Below the pieces are notes generated by a model. That model saw nothing but the letters and a program-made list of their open reading frames with translations, was not told the DNA's origin and searched no databases. DNA of 64,000 bases from Planctomycetaceae bacterium (GTDB lineage: Bacteria > Planctomycetota > Planctomycetia > Planctomycetales > Planctomycetaceae). Location: positions 105,078 to 169,077 of the forward strand of contig JAKFWA010000004.1 of NCBI GenBank assembly GCA_021732995.1. The letters run 5' to 3'. The translations under genes and the position numbers were made by a program. This document shows, piece by piece, positions 8,949 through 18,171 of this stretch (the first letter of the stretch is position 1; the number at the start of each line of letters is the position of its first letter).

Positions 8949-11585
8949 ATGAGAAGTTGGCGCGTGTTGATGGCGGTGGTCGGATGGCTGGCGATGTGGA
9001 CGACATGCATCGCCGCCGAAGTCGCGGAAGTGCGTTTCGAGAAGCATGTGCGACCCATCCTGAAAGCTCACTGCTTTCATTGTCACGGTGAGGAGCCCAA
9101 CCCCGAAGGCAAGCTGGACGTGCGGCTGGTTCGCTGGCTGCTGAAAGGTGGCGAGTCGGGACCTGCGGTTGTGCCGGGAAAGGTCGAAGAGAGCCTGATC
9201 TGGAAACGCGTCGCCGCAGGTGAGATGCCGCCGGGCGGGAAAGGTATTTCGGATAAAGAGAAGGCGGTCCTGCGAACCTGGATTGAGCAAGGTGCGAAGA
9301 CGACTCGGACGGAGCCCGAGACGATTATTCCGGGTGCGGACTGGACCGACGAGGAACGTGCTTACTGGGCCTTTCAGCCAGTCAAACGCGCGCCGCTTCC
9401 TCAGGTGAAGAATGTCGATCAGGTTGATTCACCGATTGATGCGTTCCTGCTGGAAGCCCTTGAGCAGAAGGGACTCGCGTTAGCTCCACCGGCTGACAAA
9501 TTGACTCTAGTCCGCAGGTTGTCGTTCACGATGACTGGCCTGCCACCGACACCGGAACTGATTGCACGCTTTGCAGGTGATAACTCGACCGAAGCCTATT
9601 CGCGACTGGTCGATGAAGTCCTCTCATCACCGGCTTATGGCGAGCGTTGGGCACGCCACTGGCTCGATCCCGTCGGCTATGCTGACAGCGATGGCTATAC
9701 CGAGAACGACCGCGAACGTCCGTGGGCCTATCGATATCGCGACTACGTCATTCGTGCGTTGAATGGCGACAAGCCGTTCGACCAGTTTCTGGTGGAGCAA
9801 CTTGCGGGCGATGAACTGCTGCCACCGCCTTATCAGAATCTCGGTTCGGAAGATGCCGACCGATTGACGGCCACGGGGTTTCTGCGAATGGCCCCAGACG
9901 GAACCGGCGAAGGCGGCGTGGACCAGAACGTCGCCAGAAACGATGTGATAGCCGAGACCATCAAGATTGTTTCGACGTCTGTGCTCGGAGTCACGGTTGG
10001 TTGTGCCCAGTGCCACGCCCATCGCTACGACCCGATATCACAGGCGGACTACTACCGCATCCGTTCGATTTTTGAGCCGTCTCTGGATTGGAAGAACTGG
10101 CGCAATCCGCCCGCTCGGCTCGTCAACATGTGGACGCCGGCCGAACACGAGCAAGCCGCGAAGGTGGACGGCGAACTGCGCGACATTGAGGGCAAACGAG
10201 TCGCCGAACTGGATGGCATCGTCAAGGAAGTCTTCGAGAAGGAAGTTGGCAAGCTAACGGACGAGCGGCAGACACTGGCTCGCGCAGCCCGTGAAGCTTC
10301 TGCCGACAAGCGCACTCCGGAGCAAGTCCAGATTCTGAAGGATCACCCCAGTCTGAATGTGGACCGAGGCAGCGTGTACCTCTACGAGCCCGCGCGGCTC
10401 AACGACTTCAACAAGAAGTACGAGAAGATCAACGCGGAGACTCGTGCCAAGCGACCTGCGGACAGCTTCGTGGCGTGCCTGACCGAAGTCCCCGGGCAGA
10501 AACCGCCAACGCACTTGTTCTACCGCGGTGACATCAATCAACCGCGAGAGGTCATTGTTCCGGGAGATCTCAGCATCCTGCCTGAGCCTGCAACGATTCC
10601 CGACGACGATCCGGCAGTTCCTACAACCGGCCGTCGGCTGGCGTTTGCGAAGCACCTCACGAACGGTCGGCATCCGCTGGTCGCGCGAGTGATTGTGAAT
10701 CGAGTGTGGATGAACCTGTTCGGTCGCGGACTCGTCCCTTCAGCCGGCGACTTCGGGATGCTGGGCGATCGCCCAACGCATGCCGCGCTACTCGACTGGC
10801 TGGCGGACGAGTTCGTTAAGAGCGGCTGGCAACTCAAGACGCTGCAGCGGTTGATTGTGACTTCAACTGCTTTCCGTCAGCAGTCCGCCGTGGACAGCAA
10901 TCGCCTCGCGGTAGACCCCGAGAATCTCCTGCTGGGGCGCATGAATGTGCGACGCCTGGAAGCGGAGGCGATTCGCGATTCCATGCTGGAAGTGAGTGGT
11001 GCCCGCACGCTGACGATGTTTGGTGCGCCTTCCAAAGTGAACCCGGACGATGTCGGCCAAGTCGTCATCGGCCAAGCGACAAGAGACGGCAATGGCATCC
11101 TCGTGGCGAAGTTTGAAGACACGCCCGAGCAGTACCGTCGCGGCATCTATGTGCAGGTGCGCCGCTCAATGCCGTTGGCCACACTCGAGCCATTTGACCT
11201 CGCTACGCTGGCTCCCAACTGTGAACGTCGCACTTCATCCACAGTCGCCCCGCAAGCCCTGCTAATGATGAACAACGACATGATCCTGCGATTCTCAGAA
11301 CGCTTCGCTCAGCGAGTGCTCGCGGAAGCCGGAGACGCGCCGGATGCTCAAGTTCGTCGCGCCTGGCTGCTGGCCTACGGCCGCGAAGCCAGCACGGCAG
11401 AGGTCGCTTCTGGAACAGCCTTCGTGACCGACCAGCAGGCTCACTTTCAGAAGTTGGCTGACGCTCAACCCAAAGACGCCAAGCCCGCTCCGAACGCAGT
11501 TCCGCCCTTGCCTCCTCAACAGCAAGCCCTCGCGTTGCTCTGCCAGGCCCTGCTGTCATCTAACCGATTCTTGTATGTCGACTGA
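8949..11585 (+). CDS. PSCyt1-DUF1549-DUF1553 protein
   Basis: An 878-residue secreted protein. I chose the ATG at 8949 because GGGAG sits eight bases upstream and the protein then begins directly with a signal peptide (MRSWRVLMAVVGW to CIAA); an ATG at 8916 would add 11 residues. The heme domain has CFHCH (42-46) and EMPPGG. DUF1549 carries LTGLPPTPE, HWLDPVGYADSDGY and CAQCHAHRYDPIS. A Lys/Glu-rich coiled segment separates it from DUF1553, which starts near FYRGDINQP and ends LLSSNRFLYVD. There is no beta-sandwich insert, unlike the other two members in this window. The expected partner DUF1501 gene begins at 12520 on the same strand but is separated by an antisense DUF4058 gene. Confidence 0.9.
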   Translation: MRSWRVLMAVVGWLAMWTTCIAAEVAEVRFEKHVRPILKAHCFHCHGEEPNPEGKLDVRLVRWLLKGGESGPAVVPGKVEESLIWKRVAAGEMPPGGKGISDKEKAVLRTWIEQGAKTTRTEPETIIPGADWTDEERAYWAFQPVKRAPLPQVKNVDQVDSPIDAFLLEALEQKGLALAPPADKLTLVRRLSFTMTGLPPTPELIARFAGDNSTEAYSRLVDEVLSSPAYGERWARHWLDPVGYADSDGYTENDRERPWAYRYRDYVIRALNGDKPFDQFLVEQLAGDELLPPPYQNLGSEDADRLTATGFLRMAPDGTGEGGVDQNVARNDVIAETIKIVSTSVLGVTVGCAQCHAHRYDPISQADYYRIRSIFEPSLDWKNWRNPPARLVNMWTPAEHEQAAKVDGELRDIEGKRVAELDGIVKEVFEKEVGKLTDERQTLARAAREASADKRTPEQVQILKDHPSLNVDRGSVYLYEPARLNDFNKKYEKINAETRAKRPADSFVACLTEVPGQKPPTHLFYRGDINQPREVIVPGDLSILPEPATIPDDDPAVPTTGRRLAFAKHLTNGRHPLVARVIVNRVWMNLFGRGLVPSAGDFGMLGDRPTHAALLDWLADEFVKSGWQLKTLQRLIVTSTAFRQQSAVDSNRLAVDPENLLLGRMNVRRLEAEAIRDSMLEVSGARTLTMFGAPSKVNPDDVGQVVIGQATRDGNGILVAKFEDTPEQYRRGIYVQVRRSMPLATLEPFDLATLAPNCERRTSSTVAPQALLMMNNDMILRFSERFAQRVLAEAGDAPDAQVRRAWLLAYGREASTAEVASGTAFVTDQQAHFQKLADAQPKDAKPAPNAVPPLPPQQQALALLCQALLSSNRFLYVD

Positions 11586-11631
11586 CTTTGGTCGGCCGGC
11601 GCATCGATTCCGATGAGAAAGTCAGGCAATT

Positions 11632-12342
11632 TCATCGTCGTACCAGCGTCTCCCAGTTGTTGAACTCCGCCGCTTGCTGAAATGACTCAGCCAGATCGAC
11701 GAGCACTCGGCGTTCTGATTCGACGCTCCAGACGAGGCGTGGGAGTCGATCTGCCTCGTTCCATCCCCAACCCGTGAAGTGGCGCCGTCCGTCAGCATGC
11801 AGAGTCGCCCACGTCCGGCGCTGATACCTCAGGAGTTCCGGAAGCAACTTAGGCCAAAGCGCCTCACCCTCGAGCAGACTGTCAATTTCGAGCAGGTTGA
11901 CACCCGCCTCAAGGTAGAGATCGCGCTTGCGCAGATACTTATCGAGATCCAGCCGACCGTAGGTTCCTTTATTCGTCGGCGACAGCAGTTCGATAGCTGC
12001 CACCAGCCGCTGGTGAGGCGACCGGCGGATAACGAGCGTGTATTGAGTCTGTAACTCACAGGACTCTTCGGCTTCAGCAACAGCCGCCGTTACGTTCTCA
12101 AAATGTTGGCCTTCGATCGGTTCCGGGAGATCGCGAGTCACCCCGACATCCGGCTGTAGCGAGGCCCCATCAACAGGGGCGTCCGGGGCGACGATTACCG
12201 TCTCCGATTCGACGAACAATGAGTACTCTGCAGGTAGCTGAGGTCGCAACAGGCTCCGAATCTGGACCAGCCAGTCCTTGTGGAAGTGATGCCACAGGCG
12301 CTGCTGCTCGATCGCATTGAGTAGCTGATTCGCATTCTGCAT
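11632..12342 (-). CDS. DUF4058 family protein
   Basis: A 236-residue protein with the DUF4058 pattern: RLWHHFHKDWLVQIRSLLRPQLP near the start (family WHDFH...LRPQL), YSLFVESET, QPDVGV, VAAIELLSPTNKG near 140, KRDLYLEAGVNLLEIDSLL near 165 and a closing leucine-rich helix. ELLSPxNK and the EIDLL-type strand resemble a nuclease-like core, but catalysis has not been shown for the family to my knowledge. I chose the ATG at 12342 because the WHxFH motif then sits at its usual distance from the N-terminus; a TTG at 12438 would add 32 residues of no family character. It lies antisense between a PSCyt gene and its usual DUF1501 partner. Confidence 0.82.
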   Translation of the reverse strand: MQNANQLLNAIEQQRLWHHFHKDWLVQIRSLLRPQLPAEYSLFVESETVIVAPDAPVDGASLQPDVGVTRDLPEPIEGQHFENVTAAVAEAEESCELQTQYTLVIRRSPHQRLVAAIELLSPTNKGTYGRLDLDKYLRKRDLYLEAGVNLLEIDSLLEGEALWPKLLPELLRYQRRTWATLHADGRRHFTGWGWNEADRLPRLVWSVESERRVLVDLAESFQQAAEFNNWETLVRR

Positions 12343-12519
12343 GTTGCGTCCGAAGTTCACGTGCTGGCAAGGCCGCTGAACTACTGTAGTGAAGGTCGCA
12401 ATACTTTGCAGATGCGACAGGTGGAAGATTTCAAGCAACGCCCAGCCTCAATGACGATAGACTAAGGCCGGTCGCTCAATTGGACTATTTGCACTGTAGA
12501 TGATTTCGCAACTCGCTTG

Positions 12520-14004
12520 ATGAGAACGAATTCGATGCCCTTACCGTTTTCTACCGAATGTTATTCTCGACGTCATTTTCTGGCTGCTCAGGGCATGAGT
12601 CTAACCTCGTTGGCGGCGGCCTGGTTGTTGCAACAGGACGAACTGCGCGCTGAGCCGGCGAAGCCGAATCTCTCGCGCGTGAGCTACGATCTCACGCCGA
12701 AGCAGCCGCATCATGAGCCGCAGGCGAAGGCGATGATCTCGCTGTTTATGCAAGGAGGACCGTCGCACTTGGACCTGTGCGACCGGAAGCCTGAACTGGA
12801 GAAACGGCACCTCCAAAACTTCCCTGGTGAGATCAAGTACGACAACGCGGCCGAGTCGTCGGCGAAGCTCTGGGCGGGACCGTGGAGATGGCGTCATTAC
12901 GGCGACGTCGGCATGGAACTGAGCGATCTAGTGCCACATTTGGGCTCGATCGCCGACGAGATCACGCTGGTCCGTTCGATGCATACGGGCGTCAACAATC
13001 ACGGCCAGTCGATCTATGCCCTGCACAACGGGCGCATCACAGGTGGCCGCCCTACGGTTGGCTCATGGTTGACCTATGCGCTCGGCAGTGAGAGCCAGAA
13101 TCTGCCCGCCTATGTCGTGCTGACCGACCCGGCTGGTCTACCAGTCCTGGGAACCGACTGCTGGCAAAACGGCTGGCTGCCGTCGCTCTATCAGGGAACA
13201 GTGGTGCGTCCGCGTGAGCCGCGGATTTTGAATCTCGATCCACCGGCGAAACTCGCTGGTGTGCCTCAAGAACGATTCCTGGGGTTCCTCAGAGAGATCA
13301 ATCAGCAACATCTGGCCGAGCATCCCGCTGAGTCCGATCTGTCCGCCCGTATGCAGACGTACGAACTCGCCGCGCGCATGCAGACGGCGGCCAAAGAGGC
13401 GCTGGATCTGTCTCAAGAAACCGAGGCGACTCAGGCGGCCTACGGCATGAAAGAGGATGCCACGCGCGAATTCGGATCGAGGTGCCTGATCGCACGTCGT
13501 TTGATCGAACGAGGCGTGCGTTTTGTGCAGCTCTACACCTCGACGCAGCAATGGGACCATCACGGTGCGATTGAGAAGGCTCTGCCGAATGCGTGCAGGA
13601 AGATCGATCAACCCTCCGCCGCCCTCGTGAAGGATCTGAAGGAACGCGGGCTACTGGATACAACGCTCGTTCACTGGGGTGGCGAAATGGGTCGTCTGCC
13701 GGTGGTTCAGAACGAAAAGAACATCGGCCGCGATCACAACACGTACGGCTTCAGTAGCTGGTTTGCCGGTGGCGGCATGAGAGCCGGCTACATTCACGGA
13801 GCGACGGACGAGTTCGGTCACAAAGCGGTGGAAGACGTTGTCAATCACTACGACTACCACGCCACGCTGCTGCACCTGTTTGGGCTCGATGCTCAAAAGC
13901 TGGCGTTCCAACGTCCGAATGGCGCGGCCACTCTGCTGGATGGTCAGCCGGGTAAGATCATCAGCAAGCTGCTGCAAAAACCGCCTGTCGAGTCCAAGGC
14001 TTAG
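12520..14004 (+). CDS. DUF1501 family exported protein
   Basis: A 494-residue protein. The Tat-type leader contains YSRRHFLAAQGM, with a likely cleavage before AEP. Family landmarks are SLFMQGGPSHLDLCDRKP near 75, MHTGVNNHGQSIYALHNG near 150, QWDHHGAIEKALP near 345, WGGEMGRLP near 385 and RDHNTYGFSSWFAGGG near 405. ATG 12520 is the first ATG; ATG 12535 is an alternative that keeps the leader. The sequence differs clearly from the DUF1501 protein at 4-5.4 kb, so the two modules are not a recent duplication. It probably works with the PSCyt protein encoded upstream at 8949. Confidence 0.88.
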   Translation: MRTNSMPLPFSTECYSRRHFLAAQGMSLTSLAAAWLLQQDELRAEPAKPNLSRVSYDLTPKQPHHEPQAKAMISLFMQGGPSHLDLCDRKPELEKRHLQNFPGEIKYDNAAESSAKLWAGPWRWRHYGDVGMELSDLVPHLGSIADEITLVRSMHTGVNNHGQSIYALHNGRITGGRPTVGSWLTYALGSESQNLPAYVVLTDPAGLPVLGTDCWQNGWLPSLYQGTVVRPREPRILNLDPPAKLAGVPQERFLGFLREINQQHLAEHPAESDLSARMQTYELAARMQTAAKEALDLSQETEATQAAYGMKEDATREFGSRCLIARRLIERGVRFVQLYTSTQQWDHHGAIEKALPNACRKIDQPSAALVKDLKERGLLDTTLVHWGGEMGRLPVVQNEKNIGRDHNTYGFSSWFAGGGMRAGYIHGATDEFGHKAVEDVVNHYDYHATLLHLFGLDAQKLAFQRPNGAATLLDGQPGKIISKLLQKPPVESKA

Positions 14005-14320
14005 TCGCTCATCGCCGAACCGATCAACGCATAGAAGTCCGCTATTTTGTTCCAGAATTCACGTCTTCGCGTTGACGCATTTGGCGTGTCTCGGGCACAA
14101 CTCCGCGCCGTTCGCCGACGAGGTGGTCGAATTCGGTGAGACTGGGCCGCTCATCGCTCGCAGCTCAAACATCGTCGGCAAGAGACGGCGTATTACTAGA
14201 GCGTGCATGCACCGATCACATTTGCCATCCGCATCTGTCCGGCAGGAAGCCTTGGTTGTCGCTCGAAATGAGCACCCTGGTAGCAGGATGCTACAGCAGC
14301 CGCGTTGTGGTGAGATCTCA
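14005..14320 (+). other. Intergenic region, 316 bases
   Basis: A gap between the DUF1501 stop and the cyanophycinase-like start. The same frame as the downstream gene happens to stay open leftwards into the DUF1501 gene, but its translation has no leader-like or family-like content. The only clear element is the GGTGAG ribosome-binding site at 14309-14314. No hairpin terminator or RNA gene was recognised. Confidence 0.6.
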
Positions 14321-15598
14321 ATGAGAAACGTCGCGTATTTCCTCCTGGTCTGGTTGGTCTGGGGCTTTGCAAACGCTGCGAATGCATCCGAGGATCCCCG
14401 AACGGGATCGCTCGTCATCATGGGAGGCAGTGAACGTTTCCGAAACGGCGAGATCTGGGAAGAAATCCGCGACCTCGCAGGTGGGCCCGGCGCCAAGATT
14501 GCTGTCTTCCCGACAGCCTGCACCGATCCAATTCGCGACGCCCGCAAGCTGATGACCACGCTCAAGAAGTTTGATCTGGAGCCGTTTCTCGTGCCGCTGG
14601 CCGCGAAAGGTTTCGATATCGAACCGGCAGCCTGTGTGCAGGATACGGAATGGGTCGAACGCGTCCGCAATGCGGATGGCGTGTTCTTCATCGGCGGTCG
14701 GCAGGACCGCATCGTCGATTCACTGACGGCAGCCGACGGCAGCAAGACTCCGATGCTGGAAGCGGTCTGGAACGTCTATCGCCAGGGTGGCGTGATTGCT
14801 GGAACCAGTGCCGGCGCGGCCGTCATGAGCCGCATGATGTATCGCGACGGACCTAATCCACTGACGGCGTTGCGAAACGGAGTTACGGACGGGAAAGAAC
14901 TCGGTGCTGGTCTCGGATTCCTCGATCGCGACTGGTTCGTCGACCAGCATGCGCTGGTGCGTGGGCGATTTGCTCGCACGATCGTGGCGATGCACTCGCA
15001 GGGGATCGAATTCGGTCTTGGCGTTGATGAGAACACTGCACTGATCGTTGAAAACGGCAACAAGGCGCGCGTTGTCGGTCATAAGGGCGTACTGCTGATC
15101 AAGCTGTCGGAAGCGAAGCGAGATCGGTCGATCAAAGGCTTTAACCTGAAAAACGTGCAGCTCAGCTATCTCGATCAGGGCGACGCGATTGACCTGGATA
15201 CGCACAAGGTCACACCCGCCGATGAAAAAATGGACGATCAGATTCTGGACCCGAACTCGGAGGATTTCGATCCGTACTACAACCATCCGATGTTCTACGC
15301 CGACGTGCTCGGCAACTGCGTCGTGCCGGACTTACTGGGACGGCTGATTGATAACAAGAACAGCGAAGCCATCGGACTCGCATTCAACGCCGGTGATGCA
15401 CTTTCGGAACCTTCAGACGGCTTCGAGTTCAAGTTCTATCGTGGCAAAGACAGCATCGGCTGGTTCACCGCTGATTACGGTGGAGAAGACTACACGGTGT
15501 TGAACATCCACCTTGATATTCGGCCTATCCGCATTCCGGGACCGCTCTACGTCCACTACCAGCAGATGGAAGCCGAGATGGAAGAGCAGGAGCCTTAA
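14321..15598 (+). CDS. Exported cyanophycinase-like peptidase (S51 family)
   Basis: A 425-residue protein. A signal peptide (MRNVAYFLLVWLVWGF to ANAS) precedes an S51 domain. Landmarks are LVIMGGSERF near 28, KIAVFPTACTD near 55, GVFFIGGRQDRIVDSL near 120, the nucleophile motif GTSAGAAVMSR with Ser163, and DRDWFVDQHALVRGRFAR with Asp208 and His210, which matches the cyanophycinase DQH motif. Cyanophycinase cleaves the storage polymer cyanophycin into beta-Asp-Arg dipeptides. This homologue carries a leader, so it would act outside the cytoplasm, and it has about 130 extra C-terminal residues. I chose ATG 14321 for its GGTGAG site and signal peptide. The substrate could be another acyl-peptide polymer. 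Confidence 0.82.
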   Translation: MRNVAYFLLVWLVWGFANAANASEDPRTGSLVIMGGSERFRNGEIWEEIRDLAGGPGAKIAVFPTACTDPIRDARKLMTTLKKFDLEPFLVPLAAKGFDIEPAACVQDTEWVERVRNADGVFFIGGRQDRIVDSLTAADGSKTPMLEAVWNVYRQGGVIAGTSAGAAVMSRMMYRDGPNPLTALRNGVTDGKELGAGLGFLDRDWFVDQHALVRGRFARTIVAMHSQGIEFGLGVDENTALIVENGNKARVVGHKGVLLIKLSEAKRDRSIKGFNLKNVQLSYLDQGDAIDLDTHKVTPADEKMDDQILDPNSEDFDPYYNHPMFYADVLGNCVVPDLLGRLIDNKNSEAIGLAFNAGDALSEPSDGFEFKFYRGKDSIGWFTADYGGEDYTVLNIHLDIRPIRIPGPLYVHYQQMEAEMEEQEP

Positions 15599-15631
15599 CG
15601 GCTCGTTGCGATTCGGTTGGCCGATGCCTGC

Positions 15632-16660
15632 CTATCGCTGATAGATCGGCAGGTATTGGTATTCGACTGCCAGCGCGAGCACGGCCATGCTGGTGCAGTA
15701 AGTCTCGCCAAAGTTGCTCTCGTTGGTCTGCTCGCCCTTCCAACTGCCCGTGTCTGATTGCCGCTCCAGCAGTATGGTCGCCAGATGGTTACGGGTTTCG
15801 GTCCATGCATCGCCGCCGACCTGAAACATGCCCACCATGCAGTAGTAGACGCCGTAGAAGAAGAAGCTGTCGTGATAACGCAGCGGGGCTCGCTTGAGAT
15901 AAGCCGCCGCCGCGAGCGTCTCAGGAGCGTGATGGGCTCCGCAGATTTCCAGGCAGAGAATTCCGGTCCCCGTTCGCGTCGCTGTGACACCGTCGCCCGG
16001 CTGATAGGTGAAGCCGCCGCCGCGGTTCGATGAGCACTTCTTCACGTAGCTCACCGCGAAGTCGATCGATTCCGCCGGGACATCGCAGCCAACGTCTTTT
16101 GCGGCGCGGAGAGCGAGTAACTGCCATCCCGTCGCGCTGAGGTCGCTGTCGCTACTGTCCGGCCCATACCTCCAACCACCGGCGTGGTTGTTAGCTTTCG
16201 GAACTAGTTGAGCCTTCAAGATCACCGCCACGGCGCGTTCCAAACCCTCTCGAACTTGCTTCGACAGCGGCCCGCTGACCATGCCAGAAACTTCGGCCAG
16301 CATCAGCGTGCAGATGCCGTGCTCGTACATAGGGTGCCCGTGATTCGACACGAAGACACCCTTCTGCTGCTGGCGATTCAAAACCCAGCGCACACCACGC
16401 TCCAGTTGCTGGCCGTACGGGCCCTCGCCGGGTACGTGACCAGCGGCCATGAAGGCCATGAGCGCCAGTGACGTCATGGCGCAGGATTCGCCATTCGAGC
16501 TGCGCCACGCGCCTGAGTCTTGCTGGCTGTCGGCCAGAAACTTGATCGCGCGGCCGATCGACTGATCGATCTCGCGCGGCGTCGGTCCGGCAGCTTGAGC
16601 GACCTGCGTCGCTGCGGCGAATAGAACCGTTAGCGATAAAAGGAGGATGTTGCGGATCAT
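15632..16660 (-). CDS. Exported prenyltransferase/squalene-oxidase-repeat protein
   Basis: A 342-residue protein with a signal peptide (cleavage near AQAAG). The rest is a chain of alpha-hairpin repeats of the terpenoid cyclase/protein prenyltransferase superfamily, recognisable as SIGRAIKFLADSQQDSGAWRSS, GVRWVLNRQQQKGVF, YGPDSSDSDLSATGWQLLAL and LLERQSDTGSWKG. The DxDD motif of true squalene-hopene cyclases is not evident (DSSDSDLSATGW occupies that region), so cyclase activity is unlikely. Planctomycetes encode many such secreted alpha-barrel proteins of unknown role. It lies downstream of the Tad genes on the same strand but is separated from cpaB by a clear terminator. Confidence 0.75.
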   Translation of the reverse strand: MIRNILLLSLTVLFAAATQVAQAAGPTPREIDQSIGRAIKFLADSQQDSGAWRSSNGESCAMTSLALMAFMAAGHVPGEGPYGQQLERGVRWVLNRQQQKGVFVSNHGHPMYEHGICTLMLAEVSGMVSGPLSKQVREGLERAVAVILKAQLVPKANNHAGGWRYGPDSSDSDLSATGWQLLALRAAKDVGCDVPAESIDFAVSYVKKCSSNRGGGFTYQPGDGVTATRTGTGILCLEICGAHHAPETLAAAAYLKRAPLRYHDSFFFYGVYYCMVGMFQVGGDAWTETRNHLATILLERQSDTGSWKGEQTNESNFGETYCTSMAVLALAVEYQYLPIYQR

Positions 16661-16784
16661 GCCTGACTCCGTAAGCCGAACGTCACCGTCGAAGCGCTAC
16701 GACGAAGCTCAATACTAGTCGCGTTACGACACGGCTCAGCCACAACACGATGACAGACCTGAAACGAATTGTCGAAGACTCACT

Positions 16785-16830
16785 CGCCAAAAGAAAAAGT
16801 CCGCCGGGCGTAAATCGCACGGCGGACTTT
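16785..16830 (-). terminator. Rho-independent terminator after cpaB
   Basis: On the minus strand a perfect 10-bp stem AAAGTCCGCC / GGCGGACTTT (arms at 16821-16830 and 16796-16805) closes a 15-base loop and runs into TTTTTCTTTT. It lies just after the cpaB stop and would end the cpaA-tadE-cpaB transcript. Confidence 0.85.
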
Positions 16831-16852
16831 GAATCAGCTTGGTTAGCAAGCA

Positions 16853-18001
16853 TTAGAAGCGTCGAGACACCCAGGGGCCGGCCGGATACTGTGGGCCATA
16901 ACCTGGTACCGGGCCGTAGCCAGGGTTCGCGAAGTTTGGATTGGCGTAGGTCGGTGCACCATAGGGGGCCGGCCAAGTGTTCGGGAGAGCGCTGCTGGGA
17001 ACTCCGGGTGGAACGGCAGCCGGGGCTGTGCTCGGAGCTGCAGTACCGTTATTGGGAGCACCATTACCGCCATTGGTGTTGTTATCGCCGAACGGCCATG
17101 GATTGCCGTTGCCTGCGCCGTAGCCAGTATAACCGGTCCCATTCCACAGTGGTTGGTTGGTCTTCGGGTCGAACGAGTTGAGAACCTGATTCGACCTTCG
17201 ATAGACGCGAGTCATCACTGGTGGTGGTGGAGGTGGTTGGGGAGTTGGCGGTACAGGCTTTTCTTCTGGGGGAAGATTCAGAATTTCTTCCAAAGTCGCC
17301 CGATCAGAATCGCTTAAGGCAACGGTTGCAACGCCCTCTGTGCCGCGTGTGAACGACAGAGACAGCTCACCTTTGCCAGAAGCCAGCAGCAGGATGTTGG
17401 CGTCTTTCTCGGGAATCTCGAGGGTCACCGAGTTCTGAGCGGCATGCAATTTTGACTGCACAAAGTCGTTATTTACGACGAGCACTCGCACACCTCGGAA
17501 CAGCGTCATTGACATGCCGCCGAGCTTCAACACTCGAGGATCGGTCGTTTGAGCGTTCAGGGTGAAGTGCACATCCACGTGATCGCCCGACTTGATCAGG
17601 CCATCCAGGATCGCGGTGTTATTCGCGGCGCGGATCGTCATGGCCTGGTAGCCATCGGTAACCACGAGCGGCGGCAACTGGCCGAACGCGTACAGGTCAC
17701 GTCCCTTGAATGGATTCGCTCGCGAGATCGCTCCCTTGACGGTGCGTCCGATGAGCCCTTCCTTCGACAGGATCATGTCGTCCTTCACGAGATCGGCGGG
17801 CCAAGGGCCCATACCGATGTGTTCGGACTGAATCTTCGTGCCAGGCTGGAGATCACCAAGCGCCAACGGAATGGTTCGCGTTAGAGCCCTCTTCGGTGGC
17901 GGCTCAACTGCCATCAGCCGTTTGACAACAAACAGGCCGATCATGCCCGCGATGGCGAGCCCGACGACCAGAATCATCTTGGCTGGGGTGAAGTTCTTCA
18001 C
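16853..18001 (-). CDS. cpaB: Flp/Tad pilus assembly protein CpaB
   Basis: A 382-residue protein. CpaB/RcpC is a periplasmic part of the Tad secretion system. An N-terminal TM helix (about 6-25) precedes an SAF domain (about 40-110, LQPGTKIQSEHI to GRTVKGAISRANPF) and the RcpC region (about 125-235, DGLIKSGDHVDVHFTL, VTLEIPEKDANILLLASGKGELSLSF). A proline run (PTPQPPPPPP) and about 120 residues rich in Gly, Asn, Pro and Tyr follow, which is longer than typical CpaB. I chose GTG 18001 because GGAGAGGAG lies directly upstream and the TM helix then sits at the N-terminus; ATG 18043 has no ribosome site. It is third in the minus-strand unit after cpaA and tadE. Confidence 0.85.
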   Translation of the reverse strand: MKNFTPAKMILVVGLAIAGMIGLFVVKRLMAVEPPPKRALTRTIPLALGDLQPGTKIQSEHIGMGPWPADLVKDDMILSKEGLIGRTVKGAISRANPFKGRDLYAFGQLPPLVVTDGYQAMTIRAANNTAILDGLIKSGDHVDVHFTLNAQTTDPRVLKLGGMSMTLFRGVRVLVVNNDFVQSKLHAAQNSVTLEIPEKDANILLLASGKGELSLSFTRGTEGVATVALSDSDRATLEEILNLPPEEKPVPPTPQPPPPPPVMTRVYRRSNQVLNSFDPKTNQPLWNGTGYTGYGAGNGNPWPFGDNNTNGGNGAPNNGTAAPSTAPAAVPPGVPSSALPNTWPAPYGAPTYANPNFANPGYGPVPGYGPQYPAGPWVSRRF

Positions 18002-18171
18002 GTTCTCCTCTCCTTCAACAACGGCCTCTGCAAGTCGGGACATCCCGGAACTTCAGTGCTCTGGAGTCAAGATAGGTCGTGCTTTTCCGTTGGTCGGGGA
18101 ATTCAGCAGGATCCGTCCTGATTTCGTTGTCCATGTGCGAAGGTGAGGGTTCGCGGACGGTAGGAATCCGC

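Noticed and set aside
8715..9290. 191-codon minus-strand frame over the start of the second PSCyt gene
   Set aside because: Most of it overlaps the heme domain on the other strand; no recognisable content.
13838..14320. Open extension before the cyanophycinase-like start
   Set aside because: It overlaps the DUF1501 gene in another frame and has no leader; the true start at 14321 has a ribosome site and a signal peptide.
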